Under the pieces are notes generated by a model. The model was given only the letters and a program-made list of their open reading frames with translations. It had not been told where the DNA came from and searched no databases. From assembly GCF_001270495.1 (NCBI RefSeq), contig NZ_LGUR01000027.1, positions 1 through 11,618 of the forward strand: 11,618 bases of DNA. The letters run 5' to 3'. Numbering within the stretch: position 1 is the first letter of the stretch; the number at the start of each line of letters is the position of its first letter. This DNA comes from Streptomyces viridochromogenes (GTDB lineage Bacteria; Actinomycetota; Actinomycetes; Streptomycetales; Streptomycetaceae). Positions 6,051 through 11,618 of the stretch are shown here, piece after piece. The translations under genes and the position numbers were made by a program.

Positions 6051-6728
6051 ATGCCGTCCTGGCAGGATGCCGGCCTCGGAACGATGAAGCGCGTTGCCCT
6101 GTGGCTCGTCTCCGAGGTTGGTGAAGGGAACACCTTCACTAAGGAGCAGTTGCGTGAGGCGTTCCCTGGGGTCTCCCAGGTGGACCGGCGGATGCGCGAT
6201 CTCAGGGACTTTGGCTGGCGGATCCACACAAACAGGGAGGACGCCGGACTGGATTCGCGTGAGCAGCGATTCGTGGAACCTGGTGACCCCGTCTGGGAGC
6301 CGGGCCGCGCCACCCGAAGGACCGGCACGATGGCGATCGGAGCCGGTCGTCGGCGCGAAGTCCTGAGTAACGACGGGAACATGTGCCGGTCATGTGGCAT
6401 CACGCCTGGGGAAGTCCATGCTGGTACCCACGAGACGGCCCAGTTGGACATCGCCCGCAGGGAAGTGGTCAAGCCTGACGGCACCAGGGCTGTCGAGCTG
6501 GTCACCGAGTGCAAGCGGTGCCGGGTAGGTGGCCGTTCCCTGACCGCGGACCTAGGCAAGGTTCTGAAGGAGACTGCCGGCCTTAACCCGATCGAGCGCA
6601 AGGTACTGTCCGACTGGGTCGCGGCCGACCAGCGCCAGTTCAGCCGCCTGGAGCAGATCTGGAGCGACTACCGCTCCCTGCCGGAAGCTTCGCGGGCCCA
6701 GCTCCGTGCGGAACTGGGGCTCGGCTGA
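6051..6728 (+). CDS. Winged-helix protein with degenerate HNH-type zinc domain
   Basis: A 225-residue protein; the start at 6051 is preceded by GGAG five bases upstream. Residues about 10-60 (MKRVALWLVSEVG, FTKEQLREAFPGVSQVDRRM, RDLRDFGWRIHTNRED) look like a winged-helix DNA-binding fold. Residues 103-160 look like an HNH/treble-clef domain: REVLSNDGNMCRSCG with Cys112 and Cys115, LDIAR with Asp133, then LVTECKRCRVGG with Cys154 and Cys157. The four Cys would hold zinc, but the HNH catalytic pair (usually DH) is Asp-Ile here and the final Asn is absent. Cleavage activity is therefore doubtful, and a DNA-reading or scaffold role is likelier. The C-terminus is helical. First gene of a three-gene run, 64 bp before the next start. 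Family members next to restriction genes are recalled, not checked. Confidence 0.7.
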   Translation: MPSWQDAGLGTMKRVALWLVSEVGEGNTFTKEQLREAFPGVSQVDRRMRDLRDFGWRIHTNREDAGLDSREQRFVEPGDPVWEPGRATRRTGTMAIGAGRRREVLSNDGNMCRSCGITPGEVHAGTHETAQLDIARREVVKPDGTRAVELVTECKRCRVGGRSLTADLGKVLKETAGLNPIERKVLSDWVAADQRQFSRLEQIWSDYRSLPEASRAQLRAELGLG

Positions 6729-6792
6729 GCCCGGCGGACACACGCAGGACAGACCCCCGCGGAAGAACGCGAACGAAAGCAGGAGCGATTAC

Positions 6793-8208
6793 ATGGCCAA
6801 GGGCTACGGACTGCCGCCGGGAGCCGAGGAGAACCGCGCGCTCGTCCGGTCCCGGCTGGACGAGATGACTGCCGGCGAAGGCCCCCGCGAGACGTTCACC
6901 GTCGACTGGAGGGGAGCGCTCGAGCACCTGGAAGTCATCCAGATGCCGGTGGGAAACCTGTACTACAACCCCGCGACCCACCGTATTCGTGCCCAGTCCA
7001 GCCATGATCCGAAGCGAGCCGAGGCGCTCACGGAGGAACCCTGGAGCACCGGAAGCCAGGCATATCTGGACCACCTCCTGCAGGCGCTACCTGCGGACCC
7101 GACCCGGACCGACCCTGAGTTCGAAGAGTTGGTCGGGAGTCTAAAGGAGTACGGGCAGACCGAGCCGGGTCTGATTACCCATGAAGGCGTCCTGGTCAAC
7201 GGAAACACCCGCCGCGCGGCGCTGATGCAGCTCTACGGCCCCAATCACGCCATGCGCGTGGCCGTGCTCCCGGCCTCGTGCAGCTGGCAGGACATTGCCG
7301 CGGTCGAGCTGTCCCTGCAGCTTCGGAAAACGCACCGACGAGACTATTCGTACATCAACAGGTTGCTCGCAGTGCAGGAACTCGTGGAGCAGGGGACGCC
7401 CCTCGCTGTCATCGCCACCACCTTCCGTACGACCACTGATCGCTGCCGACAGGACCAGTGGGTTCTCGCCCGCATCGAGTCCCTGATCGAGCGCAGCGAG
7501 GCTGCGGGCGAGCGTCTCTCCCTGGTGGCTTTCGAGGAGCAGGCGGAAAAGTTCCGCGAACTGCACCGCGCGTACACCAAGCAGTACGCCGCTAACCCGG
7601 AGAAGGCAGAATTTCTGCTGGAGAACCGGCTGGCAGCCATGCTGTTGGGCTTTGCCAAAACTGATGTCCGGTTCATCGAGCACGACTTCCGGGACCGCTA
7701 TCTCGCCAAGGTCCTGCCGATCAATGAAGCCCCAGCCGAAGCATCGGTGAGTGTGGCCATCCCCGGTTTGGGGCGAGCGGTGAAGGGACCGTCCGCTGCT
7801 CTTAGCGCGGCAAAGGCGCTGACAGACGCAGTCCTGCACGCAAGGGCAGTCAGCCAGCCAGGCAGCACAGCTTCCCAAGCAGTCACCGAGGAAGCGCAGA
7901 AGGAGTTCAAGAGGCTCCGCGTAGCCATGGACGAGGCCATTACAGACGCTGGGCGGGAAGCCCGTATCAAGAAGCGAAAGCAGGCCGCACCAGCTCGCTT
8001 GGCCGACGCCGGGCGGGACATCGAGCTGTGTGTGACCGACCTCGTCATGTCCAGGGCATCGCAGAGTCTGGATGAGGAGGCATTCGACGACGCCGTCACG
8101 GACCTACGGCAGAAGCTGGAGAAGCTTGCGATTGAGGCAAAGCGCACCGTACGTCACCCTGGTGATGGCGTGACCTGGCTCCTCGAGGCGCTCGGGAAGG
8201 CTCGCTAG
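6793..8208 (+). CDS. ParB-like protein (Srx/ParB domain plus HTH)
   Basis: A 471-residue protein. ATG 6793 is chosen because AGGAG lies seven bases upstream; the frame extends further 5' but overlaps the previous gene without a ribosome site. Residues about 50-165 look like a ParB/sulfiredoxin-type domain: LEVIQMPVGNLYYNP, then FEELVGSLKEYGQTEPGLI, then VLVNGNTRRAAL (residues 134-145), the counterpart of ParB's DGxRR loop that contacts nucleotide. Residues about 168-230 (ELSLQLRKTHRRDYSYINR, LAVIATTFRTTTDRCRQDQW) match the ParB HTH region. The C-terminal half is helical and charged, with an Ala-rich segment, KKRKQ and a final likely coiled coil. No partner ParA is nearby, so chromosome or plasmid partition is unlikely. 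Coupling to a SNF2 gene suggests site recognition or nucleotide-dependent DNA processing. Confidence 0.75.
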   Translation: MAKGYGLPPGAEENRALVRSRLDEMTAGEGPRETFTVDWRGALEHLEVIQMPVGNLYYNPATHRIRAQSSHDPKRAEALTEEPWSTGSQAYLDHLLQALPADPTRTDPEFEELVGSLKEYGQTEPGLITHEGVLVNGNTRRAALMQLYGPNHAMRVAVLPASCSWQDIAAVELSLQLRKTHRRDYSYINRLLAVQELVEQGTPLAVIATTFRTTTDRCRQDQWVLARIESLIERSEAAGERLSLVAFEEQAEKFRELHRAYTKQYAANPEKAEFLLENRLAAMLLGFAKTDVRFIEHDFRDRYLAKVLPINEAPAEASVSVAIPGLGRAVKGPSAALSAAKALTDAVLHARAVSQPGSTASQAVTEEAQKEFKRLRVAMDEAITDAGREARIKKRKQAAPARLADAGRDIELCVTDLVMSRASQSLDEEAFDDAVTDLRQKLEKLAIEAKRTVRHPGDGVTWLLEALGKAR

Positions 8209-10020
8209 GTGTCCGAACCCAGTCTGACGATTGGCTTTGATGTCACTCGCACTCAGGCCGAACTGCGAACCGTGCCCGAGTGTCGCGCTGCACTCGGGCA
8301 GATGATCGCCAGCTTTCCCAGCGGGCGGATGACCGACAAGTTGTCTGCCACTGTCTCGTTGGACAGCTTTGTCGCCAGCATCAGTGCACTGGGCTCCTGG
8401 CCTAAGCCCGAAGGCGTCGCCTGGGAAGACGACTTCCGCGTCCTTGTCGAGGAATTGCTCGACACAGCGGACACGGCAGAGCGCCTCCTCAGTGGTACGC
8501 CAGACGAGGACACCATCGAGCCGGACGCCGTCCCGGCTTTGTTGGGTGACGGTTGGATCGGCCCTCTCACCCCGTTCCAGAGGCGCGACATCGCCCGTCT
8601 TTTGTCCATCGGGCATGGCGCCAACTTCAGCGTCCCTGGCGCCGGCAAGACCCGCGTGTCCCTCGCGGCATTCGCTGCGCTCCGCACCCGCGGGACAGTA
8701 GTGCGCATGCTCGTGGTAAGCCCCAAGTCCGCCTACGACGCATGGCGGGAAGAAGCCCGGCAGTGCTTCGCCGTCCCCCTGGACGTGCAGGTGCTGACCA
8801 AGGAGGTGCCTGCTGCCGCCGATGTGATCCTCGTCAACTACGAGCGTCTAGACCGTGCTCTCAACGTGCTCTCCCACTGGCTGAAGGCCTCGCCGACGAT
8901 GCTTGTCCTAGATGAAGCGCACCGCATGAAGTTGGGTGGGGCCGGGGTTTATGGTGCCTCCTGCATGGCACTGGGCCCGCTCAGCCGGGTCCGCATGATT
9001 CTCAGCGGGACCCCGGCGCCCAACGGCTCCAAGGACCTGGAGAACTTGCTCTCCTTTGTTTGGCCGGGACATGGGCGGCGGGTGGTCACCCAAGCCGTCG
9101 ACGGCGGGAACCTGGCGCACGCCAGCCAGGTGTTGCGCCCCCTGTACACCAGAACAACCAAGGTGGAGCTGGGCCTGCCGGCGGTCGATACGCGGATTCG
9201 CCGCCTTCCCATGCCGCCCCTGCACCGTGAGATCTATGACGCTCTGAAGGGCAAGTTCTCGCCGCGTGCAGCGGCGGACAAGTCCGACTTCGAGGCGCTC
9301 GGCAAGGCCGCGCTACGACTGCTGATGGCCGCCACGAGCCCGGCCCTGCTAGTTGAAGGCTCCGCTCGCCACGAGCCGCTGCACTTCCGGCTCCCACCAC
9401 TGGAGGTTCCAGAGGGAGATCCTTTGTCTGTACTGCTCCGACAGCTTCCCGACTACGAGCTGTCACCCAAGTACCAAGAGACCCTCTCCATCGTTTCCGC
9501 CAATGCAACTGCCGGACGCAAAACCCTGGTGTGGACAAGCTTTGTCCGCAGCATCACCTCGCTTCAGGCGCTGCTGGCACCGTTTCAGCCTGCCGCGGTG
9601 CATGGGGGGACACCCGACCGGGCAGCGGAACTGCGCCGCTTCCGGGAGGACCCAAACTGCGCTGTCCTGATCTCCAATCCGGCAACCCTTGGTGAAGGCA
9701 TCAGCCTCCACCAGGTTTGTCACGACGCTGTCTATGTGGACCGAGACTTCCAGGCGGGCCGGTACCTGCAGAGTCTCGATCGAATCCACCGTCTCGGCCT
9801 CCCCCCTGACACGGAGACACGGATTACCGTTCTCGCAGCCGAGGGGAGCGTCGACGACATTGTCGCCATGCGGCTGGCGAAAAAGCTGGATTTCATGGGG
9901 CGCATCCTGGACGACCCCGAAGTTCAGCAGCTGGCCGACCCGGAGGAGGAAGTACCAATGGCCGCGGGAATGAACGTCGCCGACGTACAGGCGCTCCTGG
10001 AACACTTGGGGACGAGGTAG
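8209..10020 (+). CDS. SNF2-family DEAD/DEAH-box helicase / DNA translocase
   Basis: A 603-residue protein whose GTG start directly follows the TAG of the ParB-like gene, so translation is probably coupled. Both RecA-like lobes are present. LTPFQRRDIARLL is the Q-motif-like entry; VPGAGKTR holds Walker A Lys147; LVLDEAH is Walker B (Asp235-His238); MILSGTPAPNG (about 263-273) is motif III. The second lobe has KTLVWTSF, the VHGGTP strand, NPATLGEGISLHQ (motif V) and QSLDRIHRLG (521-530) with arginine fingers Arg525 and Arg528, the SNF2 signature. All ATPase residues are intact, so it should hydrolyse ATP and translocate on duplex DNA. It lacks extra nuclease, methylase or bromo-type domains, so partners must supply specificity and chemistry. 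Shorter than DISARM DrmD and other long SNF2 defence helicases as I recall them. Confidence 0.88.
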   Translation: MSEPSLTIGFDVTRTQAELRTVPECRAALGQMIASFPSGRMTDKLSATVSLDSFVASISALGSWPKPEGVAWEDDFRVLVEELLDTADTAERLLSGTPDEDTIEPDAVPALLGDGWIGPLTPFQRRDIARLLSIGHGANFSVPGAGKTRVSLAAFAALRTRGTVVRMLVVSPKSAYDAWREEARQCFAVPLDVQVLTKEVPAAADVILVNYERLDRALNVLSHWLKASPTMLVLDEAHRMKLGGAGVYGASCMALGPLSRVRMILSGTPAPNGSKDLENLLSFVWPGHGRRVVTQAVDGGNLAHASQVLRPLYTRTTKVELGLPAVDTRIRRLPMPPLHREIYDALKGKFSPRAAADKSDFEALGKAALRLLMAATSPALLVEGSARHEPLHFRLPPLEVPEGDPLSVLLRQLPDYELSPKYQETLSIVSANATAGRKTLVWTSFVRSITSLQALLAPFQPAAVHGGTPDRAAELRRFREDPNCAVLISNPATLGEGISLHQVCHDAVYVDRDFQAGRYLQSLDRIHRLGLPPDTETRITVLAAEGSVDDIVAMRLAKKLDFMGRILDDPEVQQLADPEEEVPMAAGMNVADVQALLEHLGTR

Positions 10021-10423
10021 CGGTCCCTTTACGATCCGTTCCAGAGCTCTGATCGAGAGGGCGTCGACGGGCACGACTCGCTCGTGCCCGTAGAGCTGAT
10101 CTCCGCCAAGGCGAACTCACACAGCCCTCCGGGATCGGCCTGTGCGGAAGGCCTTCGAACTCTGCAGCATGGCATGAGTGGGATCTGGCAGCCAGAAGGG
10201 GAAGGGGGAACGGGTCGTGGTCAGAGTGGCGTTGGAGGCTCGGGTCCACTCGACCGGATCCGCTATGCGGCAGCCTGGTTCGCGCGCCGAGGCCCGCGTT
10301 GACGTGCACCGGGACACGTACTACGACCGGCCGGAAGGCTTGTTGGGGAAAGCGGCCGAGGAGATGCACGTCCGGACTGCATGGTGAACGCCAGTCCCGT
10401 CCGCCGCGTCCAGGATTCGTCCG
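10021..10423. other. 403-bp gap after the cassette; no convincing gene
   Basis: Apart from the terminator hairpin at its left end, only weak open frames are present. One + strand frame (10178-10387) ends with a coding-like stretch (RVDVHRDTYYDRPEGLLGKA) but has no ribosome site and no recognised family. It could be a gene remnant converging on the DUF397 gene. Confidence 0.5.
10067..10091 (+). terminator. Terminator hairpin of the three-gene cassette
   Basis: ACGGGCACGA (10067-10076) and TCGTGCCCGT (10082-10091) form a perfect 10-bp stem with the 5-nt loop CTCGC, 46 bp past the helicase stop. It marks the cassette as a complete transcription unit. Confidence 0.65.
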
Positions 10424-10627
10424 TCAGCCGACACGACGTGTGGCCATCAGGAAGCTCCGCCAAGCCTCTGCCGAGATCACGAGGTGAGGTGATTCAGTCC
10501 GCTTGGAGTCCCGTACTAGAACACCAAACGGTATGAGAGCGGCTTCTACACACTCGGTTGTGTTGCCGCCGCTGTACGACGACTTGAACCAGACGGGCTC
10601 CGAGACGGGCTGAGAGCCAACAGACAT
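10424..10627 (-). CDS. DUF397 domain protein
   Basis: A 67-residue protein covering the whole DUF397 domain: VWFKSSYSGGNTTECVEAAL, then VLVRDSKRTESPHLVISAEAW and RSFLMA, that is, the family's W-x-KSSYS, CVEVA, VRDSK and final Trp marks. Its ATG follows the TGA of the upstream XRE regulator with no gap (TGAATG), and AAGGAG lies inside the end of that gene, so the two are translationally coupled. In Streptomyces, DUF397 proteins are encoded next to XRE/DUF5753 regulators and act as their small partners, in some cases described as antitoxin-like or as modulators of development and antibiotic production. Which output this pair controls cannot be read from the sequence. Confidence 0.9.
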   Translation of the reverse strand: MSVGSQPVSEPVWFKSSYSGGNTTECVEAALIPFGVLVRDSKRTESPHLVISAEAWRSFLMATRRVG

Positions 10628-11473
10628 TCAAAGCTCCTTGCGGGCGCGATGGATCACGGCGGAGGAAGTCTCCATGTCCAACGCTTGTGCCCTGAGGTAC
10701 TCGAACGCAAGTCTGTATCGCTCCAGTTCCTCCTCCTTCTCCAAGAAGGGGGAGCCCGTGTGGAAGTCGACGTACACCACGTCGAGAGCCGGCTCGGTGC
10801 CGCCGATGATGACAAAGCTGCCAAGTGCTGCGGCGTGGGCTCCTTTGGAGAAGGGGAGCACCTGGAGCGTGATGTGAGGTGACTCGTTCGCTTTGAGTAG
10901 CCGATCGAGCTGTTCCTTCATGATCTGTGGCGAGCCGACGACGCGGCGGATGACCGACTCGTCGAGGATCGCCCACAGGTGCAGCGGCTTCGGGCGGTTG
11001 AGGATCTCTTGCCGCTTCATGCGGATGTCAACGAGCCGCTCGATCTCCGCTGCTTCCAGGGGAACTTCGTTGGCCTTCTGCAGGGCTGTGCTGTAGGTGC
11101 GTGTCTGCAGGAGGCCAGGCACGTAGACGCAGGAGAAGTGGCTTTCGCGTACGGCCTCGTCCTCAAGCGTGAGCAGCAGGTTCATGCTCTCCGGGATGGA
11201 GTCGGCGAAGGAGTTCCACCAGCCTTGTTGCTTGGCATCCTTCGCGAGTCCGACAACCGCCCTGCGCTCAGACTCAGTTGCCCCGTACTCCCGGCAAAGA
11301 GCATCAATGACGATCCACTTGACCGGCCCAGCCTGGGTCTCGTACCTGCTGACCGTGGCCTTCGATACGCCGACAAGCTGCCCGGCTTCCTCAAGGGTCA
11401 GTCCCTTGCGGGCACGCAACTTGCGCATCATCGCGCCCAGTTGGCGGCGGCGGGTTGTGGTCCGTTCGGACAT
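10628..11473 (-). CDS. XRE-family regulator with DUF5753 domain
   Basis: A 281-residue protein. The start is the ATG at 11473, four bases after AAGGAG; an ATG five codons upstream (11488) would put the ribosome site inside the gene. Residues about 10-60 form a Cro/CI-type HTH (LGAMMRKLRARKGLTLEEAG, QLVGVSKATVSRYET). The remainder is the DUF5753 ligand- or partner-binding domain, with WWNSFADSIPESMNLLLTLE, FSCVYVPGLLQTRTYSTALQ, LHLWAILDESVIRRVVG and ITLQVLPFSKGAHAALG-like segments in the usual order. Full length for the family. It forms an operon with the DUF397 gene (stop and start adjacent). Only about 50 bp separate the start codon from an IS end at 11526, so its native promoter may have been cut off or replaced. 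Confidence 0.92.
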   Translation of the reverse strand: MSERTTTRRRQLGAMMRKLRARKGLTLEEAGQLVGVSKATVSRYETQAGPVKWIVIDALCREYGATESERRAVVGLAKDAKQQGWWNSFADSIPESMNLLLTLEDEAVRESHFSCVYVPGLLQTRTYSTALQKANEVPLEAAEIERLVDIRMKRQEILNRPKPLHLWAILDESVIRRVVGSPQIMKEQLDRLLKANESPHITLQVLPFSKGAHAAALGSFVIIGGTEPALDVVYVDFHTGSPFLEKEEELERYRLAFEYLRAQALDMETSSAVIHRARKEL

Positions 11474-11491
11474 GAAGCTCCTTGCCATGTG

Positions 11492-11508
11492 CCGGGCGGC
11501 AGGCCCGG
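11492..11508. other. Short hairpin in the XRE leader
   Basis: CCGGGC (11492-11497) and GCCCGG (11503-11508) form a 6-bp GC stem with a 5-nt loop about 20 bp upstream of the XRE start codon. It could influence translation or be the end of an older terminator; weak evidence. Confidence 0.3.
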
Positions 11509-11525
11509 AGATCCCGTCAGGCTAA

Positions 11526-11618
11526 GGGTTGTCCCGTAAATGATCTCCGGCATGCTGGATGACCTGTGCGTTTCCCCGTCACCCGGCGAGGGCAAGGTTG
11601 TGCAGGCGGGCGATGCCG
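11526..11618 (-). mobile_element. IS5-family insertion sequence, left end with terminal repeat (continues off the window)
   Basis: GGGTTGTCCCGTAAATGATC at 11526-11545 has the form of an actinobacterial IS5-group terminal repeat and is directly preceded by CTAA (11522-11525), a plausible target duplication. Inside it, on the minus strand, is the end of a transposase gene. The opposite end lies outside the window, so integrity cannot be judged. Confidence 0.65.
11579..11618 (-). CDS. IS5-family transposase, C-terminal 12 residues (rest outside window)
   Basis: The minus-strand frame ends GIARLHNLALAG then TGA (11579-11581). As I recall, this is the usual C-terminus of the IS5-type DDE_Tnp_4 transposases whose N-terminus appears as the remnant at 3478-3838. 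Only 12 codons are visible, so the call depends on the adjoining terminal repeat. Confidence 0.6.
   Translation of the reverse strand, partial: GIARLHNLALAG

Noticed and set aside
6706..6792. Upstream extension of the ParB-like gene by 29 residues
   Set aside because: It overlaps the previous gene's end, lacks an SD, and the composition is unlike the rest; ATG 6793 has AGGAG at good distance.
6793..8208. Plasmid or chromosome partition ParB
   Set aside because: No ParA gene or parS-like repeats, and the gene is coupled to a SNF2 helicase; partition role not supported.
6051..10020. DISARM or BREX locus
   Set aside because: No methyltransferase, DrmA/B/C, PglZ, BrxC or protease gene is present; only the SNF2 helicase is shared in type.
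9893..10369. Minus-strand 158-residue frame over the helicase end
   Set aside because: Antisense to a well-supported helicase C-terminus and terminator; no motif.

Overview
The window looks like a stretch of a Streptomyces (or close actinobacterial) chromosome. The DNA is GC-rich with mostly G/C third codon positions. Strong terminators are GC hairpins without T-tracts, GTG and TTG starts occur, and several genes belong to families typical of streptomycetes (XRE/DUF5753 plus DUF397 pair, YqeB-like PH-domain membrane protein, small secreted peptide). No tRNA, rRNA or CRISPR array was seen.

Left part (1-2520), ordinary chromosome: the 3' end of a gene for a proline-rich repetitive protein (+) ends at a 17-bp perfect hairpin. 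It converges on a minus-strand run: a small Gly/Ser-tailed membrane protein, a YqeB-like protein, and a small secreted histidine-rich peptide with a perfect Shine-Dalgarno.

Middle (2600-4600), mobile-element graveyard: a 5'-truncated, frameshifted, internally deleted IS110-family transposase (+) ends inside a minus-strand, multiply frameshifted IS5-family (DDE_Tnp_4/HARBI-like) transposase. Next comes an orphan YrhB/Imm35-like immunity gene (+), an IS-end-like terminal repeat, a gene 3'-end remnant, and a small TTG-started membrane protein gene (-).

Right part (5030-11525), accessory island: a divergent HTH regulator (-) faces a three-gene cassette (+). The cassette encodes a winged-helix/degenerate-HNH zinc protein, a ParB-like protein (Srx-type domain plus HTH) and a SNF2-family helicase whose GTG start directly follows the stop of the ParB-like gene. 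A palindromic hairpin or operator lies just upstream, and a 10-bp-stem terminator closes the cassette. This combination (DNA reader, ParB-like enzyme, SNF2 motor) resembles restriction/defence systems in logic but matches no named system known to me; it is the main candidate for something undescribed. Downstream is an XRE/DUF5753 regulator and DUF397 pair (-). The right edge enters an IS5-family element whose terminal repeat starts at 11526, about 50 bp upstream of the XRE start codon. The cargo from about 4223 to 11525 is thus bracketed by IS ends.
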